Positions 15,602 to 26,701 of a DNA stretch of 64,000 nucleotides are shown piece after piece; position 1 is the stretch's first letter; the number at the start of each line of letters is the position of its first letter. This DNA is from Luoshenia tenuis. Lineage in GTDB: Bacteria; Bacillota; Clostridia; Christensenellales; GCA-900066905. The stretch covers positions 186,001-250,000 of the forward strand of contig NZ_JACRSO010000002.1 in the NCBI RefSeq assembly GCF_014384745.1, read 5' to 3'. The notes beneath the pieces were generated by a model. The model was not told where the DNA came from. It ran no database searches and was given only the letters and a program-made list of their open reading frames with translations. Made by a program: the position numbers and the translations under genes.

Positions 15602-17992
15602 ATGAAACCCATCTTAACTGAACTGGGCCGCCGGATGCTGTTTTTCGACGGCGCCATGGGCACATTGTTACAGGCCAGCGGCCTTAAGGCAGGGCAGCTG
15701 CCCGAGTTGTGGAATCTGGAACGGCCGGAGTTGATCTGCGATATCCACCGGCAATACCTTGAGGTGGGCTGCGACATCCTTTCAGCCAATACCTTTGGAG
15801 CCAATGCCCTAAAGCTCTCCGATACCGGCCATACGGTGGACGAAGTGGTAACGGCCGCGGTATCCTTGGCGCGTCAGGCTATCCATACCTCCGGCAAGGA
15901 CGGATATGTGGCGCTGGATATCGGCCCGACCGGTAAACTTCTGGCGCCTTTGGGGGACCTGCACTTTGAACAGGCCTACGATCTTTTTAAAGAGATGATG
16001 CTGCCCGGCGCCCGGGCGGGCGCCGATCTCGTCTTGATCGAAACCATGGGCGACACCTATGAAATCAAGGCCGCCGTACTGGCCGCCAAGGAAAATACCG
16101 ATCTTCCGGTATTTGTCACCATGATCTTTGATGAAAAAGGGCATTTGTTGACCGGCGGCGATATTGCAAGCGCCGTCGCCATGCTGGAGGGGCTGGGCGT
16201 AGACGCGATCGGGCTCAACTGCGGTCTGGGCCCGGTGCAGATGCTGCCCCTGTTTGAGCAGCTCCATTCCCTGACCTCCCTGCCGATCATCGTCAACCCC
16301 AATGCCGGGCTGCCCCAGGTGGTGGATGGAAAGACCACCTACGACATTACGCCAGACGAATTTGCGCGCGCCGTACACGCCATCGCCGCCAAGGGCGCGT
16401 GGCTGGTGGGCGGCTGCTGCGGCACTACGCCCGGACACCTGGCCACCGTGGTAGCGCAGTGCAAGGATCTGGCGCCGCTGCCCATCGTCCCCAAGGGGCG
16501 CACGGTCATCTCCTCTTATACGCACGCGGTCAGTTTTGGCGCCGACCCCATCCTCATTGGCGAGCGGATCAACCCCACCGGCAAGGCCAAGCTCAAAAAA
16601 GCGCTGCGTGAGGGCGATATGGAATATCTGCTGCGCGAGGGCATTGCCCAGCAGCGCAGCGGCGCGCACGTGCTGGACGTCAACGTCGGTCTGCCGGATA
16701 TCGACGAAGTAGCCCTAATGCCCCAGGCTGTGCGGGCGCTGCAGGGCGTGCTGGACCTGCCTTTGCAGATCGACACCACCAACCTCGCGGCTATGGAGAG
16801 CGCCCTGCGCATTTATAACGGTAAGGCGCTGATCAACTCGGTCAACGGCAAGGAAGAGAGCATGCACGCTATCTTTCCGCTGGTCAAAAAGTACGGCGGC
16901 TGCGTTATCGCACTTACGCTGGACGAGAGCGGCATTCCGGAAACGGCTCAGGGCCGGGTGGCCATTGCCCGCAAAATTTTAACCGTTGCGCGCAGCTACG
17001 GCATTGGTAAGGAGGACATTATTTTTGACGCGCTGGCGCTGACCATCAGCGCAGATCAGCAGGCCGCGCAGGTCACGCTGCAGACCCTTGCCGCGATCCG
17101 CCGGGAGCTGGGCGCGTACACTTCGCTTGGGGTCTCCAATATTTCCTTTGGCCTGCCCCAGCGCGAAAATATCAACGCGGCATTCTTTACCATGGCGCTG
17201 CAAAGCGGGCTGAACGCCGCCATCATCAACCCCAACAACGCGGCAATGATGAAGGCGTATGACGCCTACCGCGCCCTGGCGGGGCTGGACGACCAATGCA
17301 TGGACTATATTGCCCACTACTCGGCTGAAAGCCCGGCGCCCAGCACAGCCCCCTCCGTGCAGGCCCTTTCCCTGCGCGAGGCGGTGCTGCGCGGCCTGCA
17401 GGAGAGCGCCGCCCAGGCCGCGGGCGAAATGCTGGCCTCTACCCCGCCGCTTGAGATCATCCACGACAGCCTGATCCCGGCGCTGGATCAGGTGGGCCAG
17501 GCCTTTGAGAAGGGCACGCTCTTTCTTCCTCAGCTTCTCATGAGCGCGGAGGCGGCCAAGGCCGCCTTTGAGGTGATCCGCGTCCAGCTGGAGGCCCAGG
17601 GCGGCAGTGCGCAAGCCAAAAAGGAGAAGATCATTCTGGCCACGGTCAAAGGCGATATTCATGACATCGGGAAAAATATCGTCAAAGTTCTGCTGGAAAA
17701 CTACGGTTACGATGTGATCGATCTGGGCAAGGATGTGGACCCAGAGCGCATCGTGGCGGCCGCGCAGAAACAGGATGTGCGTCTGGTTGGGCTAAGCGCT
17801 TTGATGACCACCACCGTCGTCAATATGGAAGAGGCGATCAGCCGCCTGCACGCTGCGCTGCCAAAGTGCAAGGTGATGGTGGGCGGCGCGGTACTCACCC
17901 AGCGCTATGCGGATATGATCCACGCGGATCACTATTCCGGCGACGCCATGGGCGCCGTACGGTACGCTGAAACGGTGTTTGGGAAAAACTAA
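15602..17992 (+). CDS. metH: Cobalamin-dependent methionine synthase lacking activation domain
   Basis: Transfers methyl from 5-methyl-THF to homocysteine through cobalamin. The 796 residues hold three modules: homocysteine methyltransferase (about 1-290, zinc Cys in GLNCG and GGCCGTTPG), pterin-binding domain (about 315-570, GERINPTGKAKLKKAL, DVNVGLPDIDE, SVNGKEE) and cobalamin cap plus Rossmann domain (about 595-796, with GDIHDIGKNI near 683, whose His is the lower axial cobalt ligand). The usual fourth domain is absent here and encoded just upstream as a separate protein. Confidence 0.96.
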   Translation: MKPILTELGRRMLFFDGAMGTLLQASGLKAGQLPELWNLERPELICDIHRQYLEVGCDILSANTFGANALKLSDTGHTVDEVVTAAVSLARQAIHTSGKDGYVALDIGPTGKLLAPLGDLHFEQAYDLFKEMMLPGARAGADLVLIETMGDTYEIKAAVLAAKENTDLPVFVTMIFDEKGHLLTGGDIASAVAMLEGLGVDAIGLNCGLGPVQMLPLFEQLHSLTSLPIIVNPNAGLPQVVDGKTTYDITPDEFARAVHAIAAKGAWLVGGCCGTTPGHLATVVAQCKDLAPLPIVPKGRTVISSYTHAVSFGADPILIGERINPTGKAKLKKALREGDMEYLLREGIAQQRSGAHVLDVNVGLPDIDEVALMPQAVRALQGVLDLPLQIDTTNLAAMESALRIYNGKALINSVNGKEESMHAIFPLVKKYGGCVIALTLDESGIPETAQGRVAIARKILTVARSYGIGKEDIIFDALALTISADQQAAQVTLQTLAAIRRELGAYTSLGVSNISFGLPQRENINAAFFTMALQSGLNAAIINPNNAAMMKAYDAYRALAGLDDQCMDYIAHYSAESPAPSTAPSVQALSLREAVLRGLQESAAQAAGEMLASTPPLEIIHDSLIPALDQVGQAFEKGTLFLPQLLMSAEAAKAAFEVIRVQLEAQGGSAQAKKEKIILATVKGDIHDIGKNIVKVLLENYGYDVIDLGKDVDPERIVAAAQKQDVRLVGLSALMTTTVVNMEEAISRLHAALPKCKVMVGGAVLTQRYADMIHADHYSGDAMGAVRYAETVFGKN

Positions 17993-18003
17993 TTATTAGC
18001 ATA

Positions 18004-18040
18004 AAGCCGCGTCTGATCAAGCAGGCGTGGCTTAAATTTT
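18004..18040 (+). terminator. Possible first terminator after metH
   Basis: The arms AAGCC and GGCTT, with an inner CG pairing, enclose about 20 nt and are followed by AAATTTT. The stem is imperfect; a stronger terminator follows at 18060. Confidence 0.4.
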
Positions 18041-18059
18041 GATAAAATGCAACTAATAA

Positions 18060-18095
18060 GCGCGGCAAAGGAATCATTTCCTTTACCGCGCTTTT
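18060..18095. terminator. Shared terminator between metH and parC
   Basis: Stem GCGCGG/CCGCGC (18060-18065 with 18086-18091), extended inward by AAAGGA/TCCTTT past one mismatch, then TTTT on the plus strand. It lies between the convergent metH and parC ends and may serve both. Confidence 0.8.
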
Positions 18096-18106
18096 GGTCT
18101 TAACAG

Positions 18107-20560
18107 TTAAAACACGATGGGATAAGCCTGCTCCACCAGGTCGTCCAGTACCACCATGGCCAACGGCCGCCCTTTTGAGAAACGGTTTTCGATCAAGATC
18201 ATCTCGGTGGGCACGTTAGTGGTCATCCCGCTTTTCTGCACCAGCACCAGTTCCTCCGGCTCCTGCACATAATGGACGAATACCAGCGCCTGACCATTGA
18301 CCCCGTTCTTTTTAAAGTCGATGGTCTTAACGCCCTTACCGCCCCGGCCCTGGGGCTCGTAATCCACTGCCAGGCTGCGCTTGCCGTAGCCCTTGTCGGA
18401 GATCACCACGATTTCGCCCTCCTCGCCCACCTGGCGGACAAAGATCACCTGATCCCCATGGCTTAGGGCGATGGCCTTTACGCCGCTGGCCGTGCGCCCC
18501 ATGGCGGAAACCTGATCCTGTCCAAAGCAGATGCTCATGCCGTTTTTCGTGATCAACAGGCAGTTTCCATCCGGCCGGGCGAACTCCACCGCTACCACCT
18601 GGTCGTTATTTTTCAACCCACAAGCCTGAAAAGCCTTTTTCCGAATATTATATTGCTCGTACAGGGATTTTTTGACCATTCCATCCCGGGTGAAAAAGAG
18701 CAGTTCCTGACTAAAATCCACCGCGGGCAGCAGCGCAACGACCGTTTCATTCTTCTTTAGCTCCGGTATGAAGTTGGCGATGGGCACGCCCCTGTCCCGC
18801 CACTTGCCATCGGGCAAGTCCTCCACATTGATGAACCCGGCGTTTCCAAGGTTGGTAAAGGCCAGCATGCGCTCGTTGGTTTTCATGGGCAGGATCTGCA
18901 CCACATGATCCCCTACCACAGCGCCGCTCTCCTGCGCGCGGTTGGCTTTTTGGTACAGCCGGTCCGCCACGCGCTTGATCGCGCCGTTGGCCGTGCGCAC
19001 CACGACGGTATCCTCGACGATCACCTCATCGCCCTGGGCCGGCTCCACCTCGTCCTCGGTATTGAGGAACTGGGTCAGCCGCGGGGTAGCGTATTTGTCC
19101 CTGATCTCCTTTAGTTCTTTTTTAATAACGCTCATCAACCGCCGTTCGGAGGACAATATGGCCTCCAGTTCCGCGATCAGCGCCAAAATCTTATTGTATT
19201 CCTTTTCCAGATTTTCGATCTCCAGCGCCGTCAGCCGCTGCAACCGCATATCCAAGATAGCCTGAGCCTGCACCTCGCTTAAAGCGAAGCGCTCGATCAG
19301 CCGCGCCTTGGCCTCCTTGGGATTCTGGCTGGAGCGGATAATGCGGATCACCTCGTCGATATTGCGCACGGCGATCATCAATCCCGCCAAAATATGCTCC
19401 CGCGCCTTGGCCTGTTCCAGGTCGTGCCGGGTGCGTCGGGTCACCACGTCCTTTTGGTGGGCGATGTAGATGCGGTTGATCTCCAGCAGCCCCAGCTGCT
19501 GGGGCCGGCCACCGGCAATGGCCACCATGTTGATGCCAAAGGTCACCTGCAACTGGGAGTACTTGTACAGGTAGGCCAGCACCTTTTCCTCGTCCGTATC
19601 CCGCCGCAGCTCGATCACCGCGCGCATGCCCTCCCGGTCGGATTCGTCCCTTATATCCGTGATGGCGGAGAGCAAGCCCTTTTTATCCTCCCGCAGCTTG
19701 AGGATCTTTTCCAGCAAAGCCGCCTTGTTGACCTGATAGGGCAGCTCGGTGATGACGATGTTTTTCTTGCCGTTTTTAAGCTGCTCTACAAACAACCGCG
19801 CGCGCAGCTTGATGCGGCCCCGCCCGGTGGCATAGGCCTGCTCCAGCTCGCCGCCCTCCAGGATATATCCTCCCGTGGGGAAATCCGGCCCCTTTATGAT
19901 GGCCATCATCTCTTGCAGGGTGATCTTGGGCTTGTCGATCTGGGCGATCACCCCATCGATGGCCTCGCCCATGTTGTGCGGCGGGATATTGGTGGCCAGG
20001 CCTACCGCGATGCCGGAGGCGCCGTTGACCAGCAGGTTGGGGAAACGCCCGGGCAGCATGTCCGGCTCTTTTAGGGTATCATCAAAGTTCAGGCTCCAGC
20101 GCACCGTGTCCTTATCGATATCTCGCAGCAGTTCCAGCGCCGGCGGCGCCATGCGCGCCTCGGTATACCGCATGGCCGCGGCCGAGTCGCCATCCACTGA
20201 ACCAAAGTTGCCATGTCCGTCCACCAGCGGCGCGCGCATGTTAAAGCCCTGGGCCATGCGCACCAGCGCATCGTACACCGAGGTATCGCCATGGGGGTGG
20301 TATTTGCCCAGGCAATCGCCCACGATGCGGGCGCATTTGCGGTAAGGCTTATCCGGGGTCATCCCCAGCTCGTACATGGTGTAGAGGATGCGCCGCTGTA
20401 CGGGCTTTAAGCCATCCTCCACCCGGGGCAGCGCCCGGTCCAGTATGACGTATTCCGCATAGGGTATCATGGAGGCGTGCATCACTTCCTCCATGGATTG
20501 ATAAAAGATGTTTTCATCCTTTTGCTGAGGTATGGGCTCTACCCTTCTCTTTTTTGCCAT
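18107..20560 (-). CDS. parC: Type IIA topoisomerase subunit A (ParC or second GyrA)
   Basis: DNA cleavage and rejoining subunit, 817 residues. The breakage-reunion domain (about 30-500) has KCARIVGDCLGKYHPHGDT and the catalytic Tyr in AAMRYTEARM. A coiled-coil tower and a six-blade C-terminal domain follow (about 520-800). A GyrA-box-like sequence QGRGGKG occurs near residue 740; the canonical box is QRRGGRG, so whether it can supercoil is unclear. The neighbours lack recF and dnaA, which favours topoisomerase IV or an extra gyrase-like pair over the ori-linked gyrase. The residue equivalent to GyrA Ser83 is Thr. It starts 3 nt after parE. Confidence 0.85.
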   Translation of the reverse strand: MAKKRRVEPIPQQKDENIFYQSMEEVMHASMIPYAEYVILDRALPRVEDGLKPVQRRILYTMYELGMTPDKPYRKCARIVGDCLGKYHPHGDTSVYDALVRMAQGFNMRAPLVDGHGNFGSVDGDSAAAMRYTEARMAPPALELLRDIDKDTVRWSLNFDDTLKEPDMLPGRFPNLLVNGASGIAVGLATNIPPHNMGEAIDGVIAQIDKPKITLQEMMAIIKGPDFPTGGYILEGGELEQAYATGRGRIKLRARLFVEQLKNGKKNIVITELPYQVNKAALLEKILKLREDKKGLLSAITDIRDESDREGMRAVIELRRDTDEEKVLAYLYKYSQLQVTFGINMVAIAGGRPQQLGLLEINRIYIAHQKDVVTRRTRHDLEQAKAREHILAGLMIAVRNIDEVIRIIRSSQNPKEAKARLIERFALSEVQAQAILDMRLQRLTALEIENLEKEYNKILALIAELEAILSSERRLMSVIKKELKEIRDKYATPRLTQFLNTEDEVEPAQGDEVIVEDTVVVRTANGAIKRVADRLYQKANRAQESGAVVGDHVVQILPMKTNERMLAFTNLGNAGFINVEDLPDGKWRDRGVPIANFIPELKKNETVVALLPAVDFSQELLFFTRDGMVKKSLYEQYNIRKKAFQACGLKNNDQVVAVEFARPDGNCLLITKNGMSICFGQDQVSAMGRTASGVKAIALSHGDQVIFVRQVGEEGEIVVISDKGYGKRSLAVDYEPQGRGGKGVKTIDFKKNGVNGQALVFVHYVQEPEELVLVQKSGMTTNVPTEMILIENRFSKGRPLAMVVLDDLVEQAYPIVF

Positions 20561-20563
20561 GCT

Positions 20564-22528
20564 CTATCGCGCCTCCCGCTGGGCAAACGTATCGACCTTA
20601 TTAAAGTCTGCGTGCTCGCTAATGTATATTTTGCGTTTTTCCACCTTTTCGCCCATCAGGGTGGTGACCAGCCAGTCGGCCTCGGCCGCATCGTCAATAG
20701 TCACCCGCACCATGGTGCGCTGCTCGGGGTTCAGGGTGGTGTCCCACAGCTGCTCGGGGTTCATCTCCCCCAGGCCTTTATACCGCTGCAGGGTGTAGCC
20801 CTTGCCCACCTTGCGGATCGCGGCGTTGAGCTCCTTATCGCTGTAGGCGTAGATCGTGGTCTTGCCCCGCGCTACCTTGTAAAGCGGCGGCATGCCGATA
20901 TACACGTGCCCCTGCGAGATCAGCTCGCGCATATAGCGGAAAAAGAAGGTCAGCAGGATCGCGCGGATATGCGCGCCGTCCTGATCCGCATCCGACAAAA
21001 TGATGACCTTGTCGTACTTCAGCGCACTGATATCAAAGTCCTCATCGATACCGGTACCCAGGGCGGTAATAATGGTGCGGCACTCGTCGTTGGCCAGCAC
21101 CTCATCCAGCCGCTTTTTCTCCGCGTTAAGGGGCTTGCCCCGCAGCGGTAAGATGGCCTGAAAGCGCCGGTCGCGCCCCTGCTTGGCCGAGCCGCCGGCC
21201 GAATCGCCCTCTACGATAAACAATTCGTTGACCGTTGGGTCCTTGCCAATACAGCTGGCCAGCTTGCCTACCAGCGGCGCGCCCTCCAAACTATTCTTCT
21301 TGCGGGCGATATCCTTGGCTTTCCGGGCCGCCTCCCGCACCCGAGCCGCCTGCACCGCTTTTTCCAGCACCGTGCTCGCCGCGGCCTGGTTGCGGATATC
21401 CTCTAAATACAGGGTCAGCTGCTCGGCGATCACGCCCTCCACGGCCGGGCGCGCCTCAGTGTTGCCCAGCTTGGTCTTGGTCTGGCCCTCAAACTGAATG
21501 TTCTGCATTTTGACTGAGAGCACCGCCGTCATGCCCTCGCGGAAGTCGTCCCCAGTCAGGTTATTGTCTTTTTCCTTTAAAATGCCGTTTTTGCGGGCAA
21601 ACTCGTTAAACACCCGTGTAATGGCTGCTTTAAAGCCGGTCTCATGGGTGCCGCCCTCGGTGGTGGGGATGTTATTGACGTAGGAGAACAGGTTGTCCGA
21701 ATAGGCGTCCGTATATTGAATGGCCGCCTCCACATATATATTATCCCGCTTGCCGGTCAGAAAGATGGGCGGCTGGTAAAGCGGCGTGCGATCCTGGTTG
21801 AGATAGGTCACAAAGTCCGACAGGCCGCCTTTAAAGTGATACTCCCGCCGCTTATAAGCTCCATCCTCCCGCTCGCGCTCATCGGTTAAGCGGATACACA
21901 GGTTGTTATTCAAAAAAGCCAGGTCGCGCAGGCGGCGACTGATGGTCTCAAAGCTATAGTGAGTGGATTCAAAGACCCTGGGGTCTGGCTTATAAGTGAT
22001 GACCGAGCCGCGCTTGCGGGTATTACCCACCTTTTGCAGCGGGCCTTTGGGCACGCCGGAAGAAACCTTACCGGTCTTCTCGTTATACACGCTGGCAAAC
22101 TCCTGGCGGTAGATATAGCCATCTTTATAAACTTCACAGGTCAACCACTCGCTAAGGGCATTGACCACCGAGGCGCCCACGCCGTGCAGCCCGCCAGAAT
22201 AATTATAATTATGCGCATCAAATTTACCGCCCGCATGCAGTTGGGTAAAGACCACCTGCACGCCGGATACCCCAAGCTTTGGATGGATATCCACCGGGAT
22301 GCCCCGGCCGTTATCCGTCACCGTTACGCTGCCGTCCTTATGCAGGGTCACAGTGACCAGATCGCCAAAGCCATTGGCCACCTCGTCAATGCCGTTGTCC
22401 ACGATCTCCCAGAGCAGGTGGTGCAGCCCCCGGGAACCCGTGGAGCCGATATACATGCCCGGGCGCATCCGCACCGCGTCCAGGCCCTCCAACACTTGGA
22501 TATCGCTGGAACCATACTCGCTAGCCAT
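20564..22528 (-). CDS. parE: Type IIA topoisomerase subunit B (ParE or second GyrB)
   Basis: ATPase subunit, 654 residues. The GHKL ATP-binding domain shows VRMRPGMYIGSTG, EIVDNGIDEV and VTDNGRGIPV. The transducer domain follows. The TOPRIM domain begins at EGDSAGGSAKQGRDR near residue 425 and includes DADQDGAHIR. The C-terminus has QRYKGLGEMNPEQLWDTT. I chose the ATG at 22528, 7 nt beyond AAAAGGAGA; the TTG before it is less likely. Length and motifs do not separate GyrB from ParE, so the name follows the partner gene. Confidence 0.87.
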   Translation of the reverse strand: MASEYGSSDIQVLEGLDAVRMRPGMYIGSTGSRGLHHLLWEIVDNGIDEVANGFGDLVTVTLHKDGSVTVTDNGRGIPVDIHPKLGVSGVQVVFTQLHAGGKFDAHNYNYSGGLHGVGASVVNALSEWLTCEVYKDGYIYRQEFASVYNEKTGKVSSGVPKGPLQKVGNTRKRGSVITYKPDPRVFESTHYSFETISRRLRDLAFLNNNLCIRLTDEREREDGAYKRREYHFKGGLSDFVTYLNQDRTPLYQPPIFLTGKRDNIYVEAAIQYTDAYSDNLFSYVNNIPTTEGGTHETGFKAAITRVFNEFARKNGILKEKDNNLTGDDFREGMTAVLSVKMQNIQFEGQTKTKLGNTEARPAVEGVIAEQLTLYLEDIRNQAAASTVLEKAVQAARVREAARKAKDIARKKNSLEGAPLVGKLASCIGKDPTVNELFIVEGDSAGGSAKQGRDRRFQAILPLRGKPLNAEKKRLDEVLANDECRTIITALGTGIDEDFDISALKYDKVIILSDADQDGAHIRAILLTFFFRYMRELISQGHVYIGMPPLYKVARGKTTIYAYSDKELNAAIRKVGKGYTLQRYKGLGEMNPEQLWDTTLNPEQRTMVRVTIDDAAEADWLVTTLMGEKVEKRKIYISEHADFNKVDTFAQREAR

Positions 22529-22605
22529 CAATCCGTCTCCTTTTAAGCCAAAATGCCCGCAACACCAGATGCTGTGGGCCTTCCCTTTTTATTCCACAAG
22601 ATATT

Positions 22606-22634
22606 ATTATAAGCTACCCCGCCGCATTTCGCAA
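22606..22634 (-). promoter_or_regulatory. Promoter of parE-parC
   Basis: TTGCGA (22629-22634), 17 bp and a perfect TATAAT (22606-22611) on the minus strand, about 78 nt upstream of the parE ATG. Confidence 0.7.
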
Positions 22635-22662
22635 CTTCTAACGTTCAAATCCAAAATAGCAT

Positions 22663-22697
22663 AAAAAAAGGAACGGTGAAATTCACCGTTCCTTTTG
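22663..22697 (-). terminator. Terminator of the hydrogenase operon
   Basis: The stem AAAAGGAACGGTG/CACCGTTCCTTTT with a 5-nt loop is followed on the minus strand by a run of seven T. It lies 19 nt after the hydA stop. Confidence 0.88.
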
Positions 22698-22715
22698 TAT
22701 CAACCCTTTTACTGC

Positions 22716-24458
22716 TTAGATGTATTTCTTACGCGCAGCGTAGTGCGTGTGCAGCAGCTGATGGGCCAGATGGCTGTTGGGCTCGCCCAGGAACTCCTCA
22801 TACAGCTTTTTGATGGAGGGATTCTCGTGGCTCTTGCGGATGGTCATCGCCTCGTCCTCATCGTAGATTGCCGCGGCGCGCACCTTTTTGGGGTCCACGT
22901 CCATCTTCACGCGGGCCGAAACGATGGGCTGGCCGCCGCCGGTCACGCAGCCGCCGGGGCAGCCCATGACCTCGATGAACTGATAATCAGCCTCGCCAGC
23001 GCGGACCTTTTCCAGCAGCTTTTTGGCGTTGCCCGTGCCATGTGCAACGGCTACGCGCACCTTCGTGCCGTCCAGATCCACTTCGGCTTCCTTCACGCCC
23101 GCGATACCGCGGACATCCTTGAAGTCCACATCCTCCAGTTCTTTACCGGTCACGACCTCGTAAACGGTACGCAGAGCCGCTTCCATGACGCCGCCGGTGG
23201 CGCCGAAGATGGCCGCAGCGCCGGTGGAATCGCCCAGCACCTCGTCAAACTGCTCATCCGGCAGGTTCACAAAGTCAATGCCGGCTTCTTTGATCATCCG
23301 CGCAAGCTCGCGGGTGGTGATGACGGCATCCACATCCTCGTGGCCCTCCACTTCCATCTCGGGGCGCTGGCGCTCAAACTTCTTGGCCGTGCAGGGCATG
23401 ACCGAAACGGTGAAGATCTTCGCCGGGTCGATATTGTTCTGCTTGGCATAGTAGCTCTTGATGATGGCGCCCAGCATCTGGTGGGGGCTCTTGCAGCTAG
23501 ACAGGTTATCCAGGAAGTCCGGGAAGAAGTGCTCGCAGTACTTGATCCATCCCGGGCTGCAAGAGGTAATCATCGGCAGCTTACCGCCGTTCTTCAAACG
23601 GTTGATCAGCTCGGTGCCCTCTTCCATAATGGTCAGGTCCGCGCCAAAGTTGGTGTCAAACACCTTATCAAAGCCCAGGCGGCGCAGCGCGGCGGCCATC
23701 TTGCCGGTCACGCGGGTGCCCATGGGCATGCCGAACTCCTCGCCCAGCGCAACGCGCACGGCCGGGGCCGGCTGCACGACGACGTGCTTATCCGGGTCGG
23801 CAATGGCCTCCCACACGCGGTCGGTGTCGTCCTTCTCACGCAGCGCGCCCACCGGGCAGGCCGCGATACACTGCCCGCAGTTGATGCAGGGCACCTCGCC
23901 GATGTTCTTGTTGAAGGCCGGCTCGATGATCGTGCCAAAGCCGCGGTTGGTAGCGCCGATCACGCCGATCTTCTGCACATTGTGGCAGACAGCGGCGCAG
24001 CGGCGGCACAAAATGCACTTATTGGCATCCCGCACGATGGACGGAGACGAGAAATCGTCAATGGGATACTCGTTGCGTTTCCCCTCAAAGCGGATTTCCT
24101 TTACGCCCATCTCCTCAGCCAGGCGCTGCAGCTCACAGTTCTGGTTGCGCACGCAGGTCAGGCAGTTGCGGTCGTGGTTGGAGAGCAAAAGCTCCAGGTT
24201 CATCTTGCGCGCCTCGCGCACCTTGGGCGTATTGGTCTTCACCACCATGCCCTCGGCTACCGGCATCACACAGGCGGCGGACAGTGCACGCGCGCCGGTA
24301 TCCACCATGCAGATACGGCAAGCGCCGATGGCGTTGACCTCTTTCAAATAGCACAGCGTGGGTATATTGATATTGGCCTGACGGGCGGCATTGAGCACCG
24401 TGGTGCCGGCAGGCACCTGGACTTTTACGCCGTCAATAGTCAAATTGATCATATCCAT
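22716..24458 (-). CDS. hydA: NADH-dependent [FeFe] hydrogenase, catalytic subunit HydA
   Basis: H-cluster subunit of a multimeric, probably electron-bifurcating hydrogenase using ferredoxin and NAD(H) in the cytoplasm. The 580 residues begin with a [2Fe-2S] plant-ferredoxin-like domain (about 1-80, CYLKEVNAIGACRIC), then a His-containing [4Fe-4S] site (HDRNCLTCVRNQNC), two [4Fe-4S] sites (CILCRRCAAVC and CINCGQCIAACP), and the H-domain from about residue 215. The H-domain motifs are TSCSPGW, MPCTAKKFE and MGCPGGCVTGGG, then the small-subunit-like tail. It is the last gene of hydCEDBA. The maturases HydEFG are not in the window. Confidence 0.95.
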   Translation of the reverse strand: MDMINLTIDGVKVQVPAGTTVLNAARQANINIPTLCYLKEVNAIGACRICMVDTGARALSAACVMPVAEGMVVKTNTPKVREARKMNLELLLSNHDRNCLTCVRNQNCELQRLAEEMGVKEIRFEGKRNEYPIDDFSSPSIVRDANKCILCRRCAAVCHNVQKIGVIGATNRGFGTIIEPAFNKNIGEVPCINCGQCIAACPVGALREKDDTDRVWEAIADPDKHVVVQPAPAVRVALGEEFGMPMGTRVTGKMAAALRRLGFDKVFDTNFGADLTIMEEGTELINRLKNGGKLPMITSCSPGWIKYCEHFFPDFLDNLSSCKSPHQMLGAIIKSYYAKQNNIDPAKIFTVSVMPCTAKKFERQRPEMEVEGHEDVDAVITTRELARMIKEAGIDFVNLPDEQFDEVLGDSTGAAAIFGATGGVMEAALRTVYEVVTGKELEDVDFKDVRGIAGVKEAEVDLDGTKVRVAVAHGTGNAKKLLEKVRAGEADYQFIEVMGCPGGCVTGGGQPIVSARVKMDVDPKKVRAAAIYDEDEAMTIRKSHENPSIKKLYEEFLGEPNSHLAHQLLHTHYAARKKYI

Positions 24459-24487
24459 TATTGTCTTTCCCTCCCAAAACAGTTTGA

Positions 24488-26281
<1,794 letters not shown>

Positions 26282-26326
26282 GTCTGATAACCTCCTCAAA
26301 AATTCCTAACCCCAAGCGGGCGTCGT

Positions 26327-26701
26327 TTATTTATTTGCCTCGGCATAGCCGATGGTGTACTCTTCCACAACCTGGCCGTTGACGATATGGTCGTTGACCA
26401 CCTTCGCCACCTTGTCCGGCGTCATGTGCACATAGGTAACTTTCTCGTTGTTGGGCGCATAGACCTCAACGATGGGCTCCAAGCGGCATACGCCGATGCA
26501 GCCGGTCTGGGAGACCGTCACATCCTGCAGATGGCGCTTATTGACCTCCTCCATAAACTGGAGCAGCACAGGGCGCGCGCCCGCGGCGATACCGCAGGTG
26601 GCCATGCCCACGACGATACGCGTGCCTTCGCGATCCTTACGGATGTTGACCTGTTCCAACGTGCGCTTGCGGATCTCTTCTAATTCCTTAATGGACTTCA
26701 T
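26327..26701 (-). CDS. hydD: [2Fe-2S] thioredoxin-like hydrogenase accessory subunit HydD
   Basis: A 124-residue protein with a (2Fe-2S) ferredoxin fold like the N-terminus of HydB: Cys residues in GMATCGIAAGARP and SQTGCIGVCRLEPIVEV. The gene occupies the position of hydD in the Acetobacterium-type order hydC-E-D-B-A. Its exact electron-transfer role in such operons is not settled. Its ATG overlaps the end of the ATPase gene. Confidence 0.85.
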   Translation of the reverse strand: MKSIKELEEIRKRTLEQVNIRKDREGTRIVVGMATCGIAAGARPVLLQFMEEVNKRHLQDVTVSQTGCIGVCRLEPIVEVYAPNNEKVTYVHMTPDKVAKVVNDHIVNGQVVEEYTIGYAEANK

